Assembly (NCBI RefSeq): GCF_029784165.1
Contig: NC_073695.1
Location: 204,115,136-204,179,135 of the forward strand
DNA from: Wyeomyia smithii
Lineage: Eukaryota; Arthropoda; Insecta; Diptera; Culicidae
Direction of reading: 5' to 3'
Length of the DNA: 64,000 bases
Shown here one piece after another: positions 1 through 11,154 of the stretch. The position numbers were made by a program, and so were the translations under genes. Every line of letters begins with the position of its first letter. Positions within the stretch are counted from its first letter, which is position 1. The notes beneath the pieces are model-generated. The model was not told the origin of the DNA. It searched no databases and worked only from the letters and a program-made list of their open reading frames with translations.

Positions 1-689
1 ATTTGAAGAAGAGAAGATTGACAGAAAGCTATCAATGGCAATAAAAGTCGTTTGGGAAAAATACATGAAGACAGCGGATGTGGATAGATATACAAGACTA
101 AATTTATTGGATCATTGACACAAGGCTGTTGAAGAAGTATAAATAGGTTACTTCATTGAAGGAAATTTGGTAAGTATTATATGTAAAACAGCGGATAACA
201 CGTGGAGCGTATAACTATGAGGTTATTTCCTTACGCTGAAGAAGGAATGTTCAAAACTACAAAAATGTTAAACGCTCGTAGGTACTCATAATTGTGACGA
301 GTCGGACAAGTAACTCTTGCACCATCTTGTAGTAACTTGAAACTAAAAAATGGCGGTGAAAGTATGCTTCCGGGCGTCCTCCTTTTTCTCCAATCGGCAG
401 TAGAAAATTGGGTGAATTATTGTTGAAATTGCTTATATCTGCCAAACCAAAAGAAATCTTAGTACAGTGTCTTCATAAAATTTTTGGAACATGATAAGGC
501 CTAAAATTCTCTAGAACATTGTGTTTATTGTGAAATTATCTACAACTTTGCTGAAGACAGCTTTAAGTTTCATGCAGAAACAAAGAAGTTGGAAATTTTA
601 TTTTTGTTGCATAAAACCATAATGTGGGCAATTTCAATAAACGCAATTACATGGAAGACACTATAGTCCTAAAGTCTTAACCACTTCAG
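1..689. other. No recognisable gene; short open stretch at the edge
   Basis: A 38-codon open stretch runs from base 2 to a TGA at 118 on the plus strand. It has no similarity I recognise and may be the tail of something cut by the window edge. The rest is AT-rich and resembles decayed dispersed-repeat sequence: the phrase for 'aactttgctgaagaca' near 546 recurs in variant form in other repeats of this window (for example near 45880 and 59280). Confidence 0.4.
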
Positions 690-1004
690 AATTAAGTTCG
701 CGAAATTGGTATTTCAAACCACTGCCTGTGCATACTGGTCGTACCGACCTGATTCCTTTCCGGAGCATACAAACTCAACTTTGCGAGAATAGCTGGCGAA
801 TTAATTCCGTTGGTTTCAGGAACTTCGCAACAAAAACGACTTGTGCGTTGAATCTCCTTCTTTCCAAAACGTATCAATCCCTAATAGCGTGCAGCGGTGC
901 TCATAGGGAGGCAGATTCGTAGCGTTGTGCCAGAAAAGATGCCATAGTGGCATACACACGATTATTTTCTGGACAGCTGCCATACGGCCGAAAGCATCAA
1001 GCAA
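690..1004 (-). pseudogene. Non-LTR retrotransposon RT C-terminal fragment
   Basis: Read on the minus strand, two frames joined by a frameshift near 870 give the motif LPPYEHRCTLLGIDTF followed by a leucine/arginine-rich tail. The same motif, as LPPYEDRCRLLNMETL, lies in the much better preserved reverse transcriptase tail at 33930-34802, so both come from one element family (CR1/Jockey-type). It is the region C-terminal to the RT palm and thumb. No catalytic motif remains. It is a dead 5'-truncated, frameshifted piece; the clade name is inference. Confidence 0.65.
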
Positions 1005-1474
1005 CTTTTATAGTTCAAAGCAGTCATCAAATTCAAATGGTAAGTTGACAACCTGGAAGGAGCGTCAAACATCTCACACCTCCACGAGTCATATGATTAC
1101 TATACTGCCGGTTGTAACATGGACACAACTGGTTAGTGTTGCGTGGGCAATGTTGTCATCCGACAATAGCTAAGTGAGAAGGTGTGACGCGATCATTGGC
1201 GCGTAAACCATGTTCCGGAAATGCTTCACCAACCCGAGCGTCTGTTCACCAAGATAGTGTGGCTCAAAACAGCGTCTGATCTTCATGTTAGGAGCGGCTG
1301 ATCAACGTCCTGGTGGCAGCGTGGGGCTCTAAAAGAGCTGACACGATGGTCCCCCGGCGAGACAAGGGGATGGGGAAGGCCTAACAAGTCGCCCCGGAAA
1401 ACATGTTACAAACAACGTAAGAGATAATCGGAACAATCGGCATGGACCTAGGCAACGAAATAAGGACTACGATT

Positions 1475-2130
1475 GAAAACTTGGGACATTGAACTGCAAA
1501 TTGCTCCGCTTTCCAGGATGCGACAGGATAATCTACGACGAGCTACATCCACGCAACTTCGAAGTCGTAGCGCTATAGGAACTTTGTTGGACAGGACAGA
1601 AGGTATGGAAAAACGGGCACCGGGCGGCTACTTTCTAACAGAGGCACCACCAGCGAGCTGGGAACCGGCTTCATAGTACTGGGCAAAATGCGCCAACGCG
1701 TGATGGGGTGGCATCATCAACGTGCACTGCCCACACGAAGGAAGACCCGACGACGAGAAGGAAGCGTTCTACGCGCAGCTGGAGCAGGTCTACGATAGCT
1801 GCCCGCGACGGGACGTGAATGTCGTCATTGGGGACATGAATGCTAAGGTAGGACGGGAGGCAGTGTACAGATCCATCCACAGTACAATGATCCACAAATC
1901 CACCTGGAGATCACCCGACCAACAGACAGAGAACCAAATCGACAACGTTTTAATCGACGGCAGGTTCTTCTCCGATATCATTAACGTTCGCCCCTACCGC
2001 AGTGCGAATTTAGATTTGGACCACTACCTGGTAGCTGTGTGCATGCGCTCAAAACTTTCGACGGTGTATAACACCCGCCGAAGTCGAACGCCGCGACAAA
2101 ATATTGAGCAATTGCGGGACGCCGAGGCTG
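1475..2130 (+). pseudogene. RTE endonuclease (APE-type) remnant
   Basis: In the first frame the text reads as GCDRIIYDELHPRNFEVVAL then breaks; the next long frame (from about 1722) contains VVIGDMNAKVGRE, the conserved GD-N motif of APE endonucleases, then NQIDNVLIDGRF and LDLDHYLVAVCM, which correspond to the late D and the catalytic SDH-like box (here LDH). It would nick target DNA to prime reverse transcription. The expected serine of SDH has become leucine, and a piece between the GDMNAKVGRE and HKSTWRSPDQ blocks is missing, so the protein is non-functional even apart from the frameshifts. Confidence 0.75.
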
Positions 2131-2319
2131 CACAGGAATACTCGCAGCAGCTGGAGGCAGCGCTACCCACGGAAGAGCAGCTTGGCGCAGCAACTCTTGA
2201 AGATGGCTGGAGGAGCATCCGATCCGGCACTGCCCGGCGGGATTCATGGGTGCCCGCGCCACCACGGATCAGATATTCGCGGCTCAGCATGTTTTGCAGA
2301 AATGCCGCGAATACAACGT

Positions 2320-3345
2320 GTCCACACATCATTCGTTTATCGTTTTTAAATCGGCGTACGACACAATCGATCGGGACCAGCTATGGCAAATTAAGCACGA
2401 CTATGGATTTCCGGACAAAACTAACGCGGTTGGTCATAGCGACGATGGATCGAGTGATGTGTGTAGTTCGAGTATCGGGGGCACTCTCGAGTCGCTTCGA
2501 AACCCGAAGAGGTCTAAGGCAAGGTGATGGTCTCTCGTGCCTACTGTTTAACATTTCCCTGGAAGGTGTCATTAGAAGAGCGGGGATTAACACGAGTGGC
2601 ATGCTATTCCAAAAATCGGTTCAACTGTTTGGTTTCTATGACGATATCGACATTGTGGCTCGGACTTTTGTTAAGAAGGCGTATTAGTACATCGGACTAA
2701 AGGCTGAAGCCAAACGGATTGGACTGGTAATTAATGCATCGAAGACGAAGTACATGCAAGAAAGGGGTTCACTAGAAGACAGTGCTAAACTCCCACCACG
2801 AGTTCAAGTTAATGGTGATAAAATCGAGGTGGTTGGTGAGCTCGTGTACCTGAGCTCACCGGTAACTGCCGACAACGATACTAGAAGATTCACCGCGCAC
2901 CAAGTTGCCCATCTTCAGGATACTGAACGGACCGGTGGTCCTCTACGGTCTTGTGAATGGTCAACGCGCCCTTGTGGTTGCCGAACGGAGGATGTTGCGT
3001 ATCATCTTCGGTGGACTGCAGATGGTGAACGGAACGTGGAAAAGACGAATGAACCATGAACTGCAGAAGCTGCTTATAGAGCCATCTTTCGTCCATACTA
3101 CTAAGATAGGTAGGTTGCGGTGGGCTGGGCATGTCCATGACGGACGACAGTCCGGTAAAGATAGTTCTTGAAATCAACCCGTCAGGAACGAGACTGAAAG
3201 GTGCACAGCTGGCAAGGTGGATAGATCATGTGGAAGGCGACCTGTGGACCCTACGCACACTGCAGAGTTGGCGAGCTGCTGACATGGACCAAGTGGAATG
3301 GGGACCACTCTTACGTACAGCAAATACCACACCACGGCTTCGACG
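2320..3345 (+). pseudogene. RTE reverse transcriptase remnant
   Basis: Consecutive pieces in different frames give FKSAYDTIDRDQLW (RT block with the first catalytic D), ETRRGLRQGDGLSCLLFNI (RQGD/G box), then QLFGFYDDIDIVA, which stands where GFADDID is expected, so the catalytic box has A replaced by Y. Thumb and C-terminal motifs follow: EVVGELVYLSS, RPVVLYG-like text, GRLRWAGHV, DDSPVKIVLEINPSGTR. At least four frameshifts or stops separate them (for example the TAG at 2685-2687). The order matches RTE-clade ORF2 proteins as I know them. Confidence 0.75.
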
Positions 3346-3548
3346 CAGAGCTGCATGCCACCACGGGTCGACGTGTGGCGATCGTCGAGGACACACAATA
3401 CATGTGCGACCACTGACAGTATCTAACAGTCCCGGACCAGTAGCGGGAAGTAGCCTAGGGGTGGTGAAGGTCGAACCAGGAACAATCGATTCCTCGCAAA
3501 AGCCACAAGTACCCGGAAGCACCTCTGACGGAGCGAATAGAGCCGCTC

Positions 3549-4106
3549 CCATCACTCAAATGCACTAACTCGCCCATTGGGACTGAAGCCAGTAAGGTCC
3601 CAATTATTGTATCAACCCGATGTACACATACCGTGAGCAAATTTTTCACCCAAATCAAAGACCCCGTTCCCGCATTACTTAAACATAATGTCATATATGA
3701 AATACCCTGCAGCAACTGTGACAAAAGTTATATTGGCATGACTAGTAATCTGCTTAAGAGCAGACTCTCCAACCACCAGAGCAACATAAACAAACTCGAT
3801 CAGCTGTTGAACTTAGGACTTCCATACACCGATCCCACAATACGTTCTCTCAGAGAGAAAACAGCACTCATCTCCCACTGTATCGACGAGCGTCATCGGT
3901 TTAACCTTACCAAAACCAAAATATTTGACTTCACGCACAGGAAATCATCTCTGAGCTTGCTCGAGATGGTATGGATCTACAACGACACATCCACAGTCAA
4001 CAAACGCACCGACGTAGACGGACCAAATGCTACATTCGCTGGCATCTTGCATGTAAGAGACAAACACAGAAACAAACAGCAACAGATAGTAAACAGCATA
4101 AACTAG
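3549..4106 (+). pseudogene. Penelope-like GIY-YIG endonuclease domain
   Basis: The translated stretch contains FFTQIKDPVPALLKHNVIYEIP, then CSNCDKSYIGMTSNLLKSRL, and further on KTALISHCIDERHRF. This is the GIY-YIG-type endonuclease of Penelope-like elements: the VIYEIPC-xx-C and the H/C-H pair (SHCIDERH) form the CCHH zinc motif seen in this group, the YIG is intact, and the downstream arginine (SRL) is in place. No RT domain lies upstream, so the reading frame is a truncated 3' fragment although this domain itself is open. An ATG-less start at a GTG (3633) is not meaningful here. Neighbours are unrelated retroelements. Confidence 0.8.
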
Positions 4107-4420
4107 GTTACAGTAATACCCACAAGAGTAGAGACAACACACAAAAGCAGTAAAGTACAGTGAAGTTTAAAAACCATGCAAAAAAAAGTTTATTTTAAAA
4201 GCACATAGAACAATCAAACACCTTTGATGTACATAACAGGACGCTTACACGTAGAAATATAACAGTTAATGACGACAGACAGAAACCTATAATTCCCGGA
4301 AGAAGGCTAAATACACTCAGCCGGAACGTAGAACAGTAGACAAACTTCTGTTTTGATTTTTTAAGAAAAGACTGCAAGCCGAAACACCATAAATTTGAAA
4401 GTCCCAATTATGGCAACTGG
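3549..4420 (+). mobile_element. Penelope-like element, 3' part
   Basis: Only the C-terminal coding part and 3' tail of a Penelope-like element are present. The open stretch runs from about 3549 through the stop at 4104. The tail (4107-4420) holds the phrase 'gaagaaggctaaatacactcagcc', typical of Penelope-like 3' regions as I remember them. The element abuts the RTE remnant on the left and an R1-type element on the right, so it is probably a truncated insertion. The right edge is estimated from where R1-like text starts. Confidence 0.7.
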
Positions 4421-4639
4421 CAGCGTAGTTAATGGATATGAGTTGGATTTCACAATGGTACCACGTAGTCGGGCTGGCACCTGCATCGAGCTCCCTTAGT
4501 AAAGTCGTGTGACAACTGCTGTACAAGGCAGGTCGGTAAGCGGACGAGGCAGTCCCCGGGGAAAGCGGCCCCCGATACTGTGAAGAAGCGGTTGGTGGAG
4601 CTAGCCTCACGATCTAGCACAATCCATGGGAAATCCATG

Positions 4640-5184
4640 GGTTACCGTAGTAGGAAAAGGGCGCAAGGAGGGTAAAAAGTAAAAGGAGGTAAAAAGACAG
4701 GGAGCAGAGGGAACGCCCTCATACTCAAGACTGACGGAAGACCATCCGTCGATCTCGCACTGGCGAGATGATTCTTGAGCTCCGAAAGGATGCGAAGAAC
4801 AAGGGCGCTTCCTACAAGGCGGTAGCCGAGTAGGTGCTTGGCAAAGAGGTGCAGATTCGGGCACTCACCTCGGAGGTGACTCTACACCCTAAAAACCTGG
4901 ATGAAATCACCGAGGAGTGCGACGTTGCACAAACAGAAGTGCGGGGTGGAGGTGGTCACTGTGTCAATCTACCTCCGGTGCTTGGAGGGAGGACATAAGT
5001 CCTGGACCCTCAAGGGGGCCGACAGGAGCCAGTTATGCAGACGTTGCGGTGGTGCAGGCCATAAAGCAAAGGATTACGAGGAGTCTCCCAAATGCATGGT
5101 GTGTTCCGGAAAACGGGACGCCAAACACTTTATGGGAGGCCCCAGGTGCCCAGCTGGTAAGCCGGCTGCGAAACCACGGGCATA
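4640..5184 (+). pseudogene. R1-type ORF1 (gag) with zinc knuckles
   Basis: Pieces of three frames form a gag-like protein: ILELRKDAKNKGASYKAVAE with a stop (TAG at 4831), then QIRALTSEVTLHPKNLDEIT, then an open stretch from 4901 with a CCHC pair: CLEGGHKSW, CRRCGGAGHKAKDYE and CMVCSGKRDAKHFMGGPRCP. These knuckles bind nucleic acid in the element RNP. In R1 relatives the second knuckle normally has C after KD; here it is Y (KAKDY), so one ligand is lost. A frameshift separates the knuckles from the upstream part. Confidence 0.7.
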
Positions 5185-5185
5185 A

Positions 5186-7271
5186 GAGTAACACAACTTA
5201 ACCTAAACCACTGCTATGCGGCTCAGCGGCTACTATACCAAGCAGTCACCGAGTCGCTGTCGGACATCGCCATCGTATCGGACCCCTACCGCATTCTTCC
5301 CAGAAACGGCAACTGGGTTGCAGATAAGTCCAGTACGGCGGCCGTATGGACGACGAGTAGGTTCCCGGTTCAAGAGGTTGTTTCCACCTCAAACAAAGAG
5401 TACGCGGTTGCCAAGGTGAACGGGGTGTTCTACTGCAGTGTCTATGCTCCGCCACGTTGGTCTACCGAAAGGTTCACTCAGATGATCGACCAGCTATCCA
5501 TGGAGCTAACGGGCCTAACGCCGTTGGTGGTGGCGGGCGATTTCAACGCTTGGGGTGTTTAGTGGGAAAGTCGCACTACGAACCAGAGGGGTCAGATCCT
5601 GTTGGAGGCTTTGGCAAAGCTCAACTTAGATCTGGCCAACGTTGGGACTGAATGTACATTCAGCAGAAATGGTGCGGAGTCGACCATCGATGTGACGATC
5701 TACAGCCTGATCACGAACTGGAGGGTGGCAACGGCTACACAAAGAGCGACCACCAATGGGTTTGCTATAGTGTAGAATACAACGCGAGGCGGCGAGTGAC
5801 GGGTAGAATCAACACTCACACCGTCCGCGGCTCGATGACATCAAATTTCGATGCCGAGGTATTCGAAGAAGCAATGTGAAGAGAGTGCAGTGGAGGCGGT
5901 TGGCTCCGCCCGACTGCTGACCAACTAGTACGAATCCGTGGGGTAACGCGCCTGCAGAGCGATCACCAGCGGTGCTGGAGTGTATCATCGAGGAACTCTT
6001 TCCACGCCACGAGCCTAGTTCTTGGCCTCCGGCAGTCGAGTCTCACGTCCGACGTTCCAGTTTCTCAGACACAGACCAGGGGTGGTTGGCCAACCTGCCG
6101 AACATCCAATCCGTGAACGACGACAGCCGTGTCGAGATTGAGGGAGAGATTAGGGTTAAGAATGACGAACTCATCGTGATCGCCAACTCCCTAAAGGTGA
6201 GCAAGGTACCGGGACCGGATGGAATCCCTAGCCTGGCAATCAGGCTGGCGATTAAAATGGCCCCCGGGCTGTTTCGGGCAGTCATGCAGAGGTGCCTGGA
6301 TGACTGCCTCTTCCCGGACAGGTGGAAGCGGCAGGGTTTGGTCTTACTGCCGAAAGCCGGGAAACCGTCAGGGGAACCATCGGCATACAGGCCTATCTGC
6401 CTGCTGGACACTGCGGGCAAGGATTATCCTCAACAGACCGGTGAGGTACACGGAGGGTGTAAACGGTCTGGCAAGTGACCAGTTTGGTTTCCGGAAGGGC
6501 AGGACCACGCTGGATGCTATCCTCTCCATCACCAAGACGGCGGAGGTAGCACTCCAGCGCAAGAGATGGGGCATACGCTATTGCGCAATCGTCACGCTTG
6601 ACGTGAAGAATGCGTTCAGAAGCGCCAGTTGGGACTCCATAGCGCTTGCGCTCAGGAGCCTCCATGTACCGGTGTCGCTGTACAAGATTCTGGAAAACTA
6701 CTTCCAGAACGAGTACTTGTTCACAACACGGAGGAGAGTCAGAAGTGCGTCCCAATTACCGCAGGAGTTCCGCAAGGTTCTATCCTGGGACCGGTGTTGT
6801 GGAATGTGATGTATGACGGGGTGTTGAAACTCAAGTTCCCTGTAGGAGTTGTGATCGTCGGCATTGCAGACGACATAACGCTAGAGGTCTACGGCGGAGG
6901 TTGAGTTGTCGGCCGCGCACTGTATACGCAAGGTCGAAGACTGGATGCACTCCAGGAAACTGGAGTTAGCGCACCATAAGACGGAGGTCAGTTGCTTCAG
7001 GCAGTACCTATACAGGTTCGGGCATGCGGAGTCCCCCATGTGCCCCGAGTGCCTGGATGCGGAAGAGACTGCTGAGCATGTCTTCTTCGTATGTCCTCGT
7101 TTTGCGCGTGCGCGGAGTGACATGATGGTTATGAGCGGGCCAGACACTCCTCTGGACAAACTAGTTCAGAGGATGTGTGAAGACTCGAACATTTGGAGGG
7201 CGGTTTGTGCAGCCGCCTCTCAAATAGTCCTAGAGTTGCAGGTTGACCACCAACACGCCAGTGTTAGCTAA
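5186..7271 (+). pseudogene. R1-type ORF2 (endonuclease plus RT)
   Basis: Endonuclease: NLNHCYAAQRLLYQAV, VVAGDFNAWGV, then a TAG at about 5560 where E is expected, then TFSRNGAESTIDVTI. RT: PGPDGIPSLAI, LLPKAGKPS, SAYRPICLLDTAGK, QFGFRKGRTTLDAI, TLDVKNAFRSASWDSI, ITAGVPQGSILGPVLWN, and GIADDITLEVY in place of G(F/Y)ADDI. After LAHHKTEV the sequence jumps to YLYRFGHAESPMCPECLDAEETAEHVFFVCPRF, so the connecting thumb region is deleted. The frame changes at least five times. The C-terminal zinc motif (CPEC...H...C) is intact and open to a TAA at 7269. Confidence 0.8.
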
Positions 7272-7440
7272 CGGCCAGTCTCCAGGTGAGTTAGCGAATT
7301 AGCTAAGAGACTTTTAGAGACAGGAGGTTGCTCAAAGCATAAAAGCCGCTCCCCGAAGCAATACTTAGCGGTCGTCCCGGGGAGTATTATGGGCTGGAGA
7401 CAGGAGGGGTCCCGTTTCCCGGGAATATTGCAAACCCTAG

Positions 7441-7677
7441 TTTATTTTGAATTTATTGATTGCTTGATTAAAGATTAAGACAATGCTGGCCAAAACAATA
7501 TGCCAGAATTTCCGAAAAATTCTATTACTAATGAAAACACATAATGGTTTCTACCACATAATGGTTTGGTCTTCAATGTTCTCTTCTTGTGCATGTGAAG
7601 AAATGTAAATTTAAAAGCGTTTTTTACTGCATGATAATCTTATTATATGTTTGAAATGACGGCACGTTTGAGAGATA
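7441..7677. other. AT-rich spacer
   Basis: AT-rich sequence between the R1-like 3' UTR and the Tc1 element. It includes two close copies of 'cacataatggttt' (about 7538 and 7556). I see no gene. Confidence 0.5.
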
Positions 7678-7679
7678 TA

Positions 7680-9293
7680 CAGTCATGGAGAAAAAAATAA
7701 ATACACTTGCAGTGTCGGATGATTTTTCGTATTTGTGCAGTGATTTTATTTGTTGTATGATGTTATGTTACGTCATTAAGATCTGCAGACACTCTTTTTG
7801 AAAGAAGAACGGAGAAATAACTGAAGAAATTTCTTTGTCGGTGATTCCGAAAATTTTTTGCTTGAGTTTGTGTTTTTAAGTGGCGACAAAAATAAATACA
7901 CCATTGAAATATATATACAAAACAATCCAAATTAGCTTTATTTCTCTACATATTGTCAGCAAAGTGTTTTTTTACGTTACAAAACTCACTTTCAAAATTT
8001 TGTGGCCTGTTTTTTGTTTTGTAAAGCCATATTTAATCTTCGTGGAATGTTTACCCCCAGGTTTTCACGAGTAGAAGCTGAACTAGCATTTCACGCTGCC
8101 TGTCCGACGTTCCATAAGTCTGTTTTATTCTTTGGATGATGCTTCACAACCTAGAATTTTCTAGTCTTCCATAGAATTTCTGAAGGATTTAAATTAGGAG
8201 ACTGCGCTGGTCAAACTTATAATTTTATATTTTCGTTTGAAAATCATCTTCGTTTTTTCAATACAGTATGTTCAGGATCGTTATACTGCATAGAGATCCA
8301 GCAAAGTGGCATGTTTTCTTCGGCATATGAAAGCAAAATCGATCACCTAGGTACACAGGAAACTTTATTCTACTTCAAAAGCGACACATTTTGGCAAGAA
8401 CTGAATTTTGTAAAAAGTTTTTAGACTAGGGTGCAACTAAATGGCACATCGTGTTTTGGTCGGATGAGTCGAAATTTAAACGGTCAGCAGCTGGTTAGAA
8501 GGCCAGTGAATACTGCCTTCAAAGCACAATTAACCACAAAAGTAGTAAAATTTGGAAGTGACCACAAAACGGTGCAATACTGTTTTCTGATGCTGGTGAG
8601 GAACCCATTGATTTTATAACATAGACTATGAATACTAACGACTGTGTAGATATTTTACGTAGCGCAACGCTTCCGTATGCCAAAGAAAACATGCTTCTTC
8701 GTTGGAAAGTAACGATCCTAAACATACAGCATTGAAAACACGAAAATTATTTTCAAACGAAAATATAAAATTATTAGTTTGGCCAGCGCAGACTCCTAAT
8801 TTAAATCTTTTAGAAATTCTATGGAAGATTGGGAAAGTCTAGGTTGCAAAGCATCATCCAAAGAATAAAACAGAGTTATGGAACGTCGGACAGGGAGCGT
8901 GAAATGCTAGTTCAGCTTCTACTGGTGAAAACCTGGTGGTAAACATACCCGGAAGATTGAATATGGCTTTACAAAACAAAGGACAAGCCACGTAACGTTA
9001 AAGGTCACTTTGCTAACGATATGTAGAGAAATTAAGCTAATTTGGAAGGTTTTGTATATATATTTCAATGGTGTATTTATTTTTGTCGCCACTTTAAAAA
9101 CACTAACTCACGCAAAAAATTTTCGGAATCACCGGAAAAGAAATTTCTCCAGTCATTTCTCCGTGCTTCTTTTAAAAAGAGTGTCTGCGGATCATAATGA
9201 CGTAACATAACATCATACAACAATTAAAATCGGTGTGCAAATACGAAAAAATATCCAACACTGCAAGTGCATTTATTATTCTCTCCATGACTG
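7680..9293 (+). mobile_element. Tc1-family element rearranged into a giant palindrome
   Basis: The element begins CAGTCATGGA and ends TCCATGACTG, flanked on both sides by TA (7678-7679, 9294-9295), the Tc1/mariner target duplication. Instead of two short terminal repeats, its two halves are complementary over roughly 630-660 bp each (about 7680-8338 and 8660-9293), leaving only about 320 bp unpaired in the middle. The right arm carries the 3' terminus plus the C-terminal third of the transposase gene, so the left arm is an inverted copy of the right end. Arms are diverged by point changes and small indels, so the rearrangement is not recent. Confidence 0.85.
8360..8960 (+). pseudogene. Tc1 transposase remnant (DDE)
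   Basis: Plus-strand pieces read RRHILARTEF-like text, then WHIVFWSDESKFKRS (first catalytic D, in the SDE box), and after several frameshifts NDPKHTALKTRKLFSNENIK, VWPAQTPNLNLLEILWKI with the catalytic E (NLLE). The spacing between the NDPKH box and LLE fits the DD34E Tc1 group. The residue before NDPKH reads ES rather than the usual QD, so the second catalytic D may be lost. The N-terminal DNA-binding half is absent because its place is taken by the inverted arm. Confidence 0.75.
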
Positions 9294-9349
9294 TATAATT
9301 GTCGTCATAGGCTAAAAGGCGCAGCAACGCGGGCCGGGTATCAGCTAGT

Positions 9350-9610
9350 TATTTATACAAGTTGCAATTTTGTGATTCATCTACTAAACAGTGAGAAGCG
9401 AATTTTACTTTTTTCATTGTTGCATATAAAAAATTCGCTGTGTTCCGCAAAGTTGTAGCACATTTCAGGAGAAACAACTTCGTCAAAGATACCAGACTTT
9501 AATCTGTCTAAATAGACAGATGGAATGGACTTTTGTGGAGTTTTCTTCAGACTGCCACTAAAATCAGTTTTTATAAATAACTGTTAGTAGTAGTTTTCTA
9601 CAATTTTCCA
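9350..9610 (+). repeat. Dispersed repeat family A (copy 1)
   Basis: The stretch 'gttgcaattttgtgatt(c/t)atc(t/c)ac' followed by 'aaagttgtagcacatttcaggagaaacaacttcgtcaaagatacc' recurs with about 20-25% change at 59185-59420 and 63440-63640. It carries no open frame of note. It looks like a non-autonomous element or the UTR of one. Confidence 0.6.
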
Positions 9611-10014
9611 ATGTTCAGTTAATTTACTAACAGACGAATTTTCATCTGGACGAGGTAGATTTTTCTAAGTCTAAGACACATCCTCAGCCTGTGTTCATTA
9701 TTGGCATCCTCGAAAAAAACACATATATTGCCTACTGTATAACCTCAAACTTTTTTGGGTAAAAATAATTTCGATCACGTTTTTGCAGCTTTGGACTATA
9801 GGATTTCAGGTGCCTAAAAATCGGAAAAGTGACTGTCGTCGATCTATTTCTCTAACTTTTTTAGATAGTAGACACTTCAACTAAGAAAAGTTTGAAATTT
9901 CAGGACTGTAGCAGGTACTTCACCTGAGATATCGAGATATGAAGATGAAAAATGGTGAAAAAATGCACTTTCTTTCGGAAAAAGTTAACTTTTAAAAATT
10001 TCTTTTTCGATCAT
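9611..10014. other. AT-rich spacer with half of a hairpin repeat
   Basis: No gene seen. The bases 9757-9796 ('atttcgatcacgtttttgcagcttt' region) match one arm of the hairpin at 63291-63384, so this is a broken single-arm copy of that element. Confidence 0.5.
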
Positions 10015-10990
10015 TATAACAGAATAACTTAGTGTATTATATTCTTATAAATGTTATTGATTGGGCTTTCAGAAAAACAAATCGTGTTTTTTTTTTTGGT
10101 TTAATAAGTGAAAGAAAGAAGCTAAAGCTTAACAAAAGTAAGAAAAATGTGGACAAAATCATTATTTGCGAATTTGTTGGGCAGCATCTTTTTAATCCCA
10201 GAAGCTCCCGAACGGGGTCGTTGTTTTTTCTCAAGTTTCATGTGTCTACTAACAAATTCAAAAGAGTTAAGCCGCGACCACGAGAGACCAAGTGTTTAAA
10301 ACCGTTTTAATATTTTTTGGTTGTTACAGGAAATATACAAAATCTGAATAGAAGATTTTATTGATCATGATAACAATATTACCATTAAATTAAGTGTATT
10401 ATATTCTCATAACCGTTTTCGATTAGGCTTTCAGAAATAAGTGTGATTTTGTAGCTTTATGGATGGAACAAGACAAGCATAACAGCATAACAAATGAGAA
10501 AAAATCATAATTTTAAACTTTGTTGGTCGGCATTTTTTTACTCCCAGGAGTACCAGGGCTGAGTAACTTTTTTTAAGGGTTTCAGGTATTTACTAACAAT
10601 TTCAAAAGAGTCTTGCTGCGACCAAGCGTTTTCAAAATTTTTGGTTGTCATGGAAAAAATACAAAATCTAAAAAACTTTTTTTTTTTATCATGACAACAA
10701 AATAACTAGGTATTAAGTGTATTATATTCTCATGAACGTTATTGATAAGGCATTCCGAAAAATTTGTAGTTAAGAGGCTTTATAGGTGTAAATAAGAAGA
10801 TAAACCATAAGAGAACATAGAAAAAAAAAAAACAAAAAACATCTTTTTCAATTTTGCGGGACGACATCTTTTCACCCCCAGGAGCTCCCAAGCTGGGTCC
10901 TTGTTTATTTTCAAGGTTTGGGAATTTAATAAGAAGTTCTGAAGAGCTTTCCTGCGACCGACCACCTGCGACCAAGCGATTTGAACCGTT
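10015..10990 (+). repeat. Three diverged tandem units of about 320-360 bp
   Basis: The anchor 'gtgtattatattct' occurs at 10032, 10394 and 10717, giving spacings of 362 and 323 bp. Each unit then shows, in order, a 'gctttcagaaa'-like block, an A-rich block, a 'ttgttgg(g/t)c(a/g)gcat-ttttt-ccca(g)gag' block, a 'tctactaacaa-ttcaaaagagt' block and a 'gcgaccaagcg' block. The third unit is most GC-rich in its last part. Point divergence is high, so this is an old satellite-like array or repeated duplication. Confidence 0.75.
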
Positions 10991-11003
10991 CATTAAGCAG
11001 ACA

Positions 11004-11145
11004 ATGTGTGCAGCAGAGAAAGCGAAAAATAAGCGAACTGGAAATATGATACAGATTTGGAAAAATATACGGGTTGCGGTATATTTTTCCAAATCTGTAT
11101 CATATTTTCAGTTCGCTTAGTTTTCGCTTTCCCTGCTGTACACAT
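11004..11145. repeat. Near-perfect hairpin, 66-bp arms
   Basis: The arms 11004-11069 and 11080-11145 are reverse complements with only a handful of differences and surround a 10-bp loop. In RNA or single-stranded DNA this would form a long stem. It lies at the end of the third tandem unit. No coding sense is needed to explain the symmetry. Confidence 0.9.
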
Positions 11146-11154
11146 GCAGTTTTA

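Larger units (their letters stand above)
1190..3380 (+). mobile_element. RTE-clade non-LTR retrotransposon, degraded
   Basis: An almost collinear but broken RTE-type element. The leader (about 1190-1470) shares phrases with the leader of a second copy at 37436-37799, for example the 'atcggaa(c/t)aatcggcatg(g/a)acct' region. The apurinic endonuclease domain follows, then the reverse transcriptase. Several frameshifts and stops make it inactive. It is followed without a clear gap by a Penelope-like tail. The 5' and 3' limits are estimates, since no target-site duplication could be identified. Confidence 0.8.
4440..7440 (+). mobile_element. R1-clade non-LTR retrotransposon, degraded
   Basis: About 3 kb containing a gag-like ORF1 with zinc knuckles, an endonuclease/RT ORF2 ending in a CPEC...H zinc motif, and a GC-rich 3' UTR (7272-7440) that folds readily (ccgggga / tccccgg words near 7350-7425). 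The order and motif spelling fit the R1 clade. Multiple stops and frameshifts plus an internal deletion show that it is dead. Ends were placed where the R1-like text stops; no TSD was found. Confidence 0.8.
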
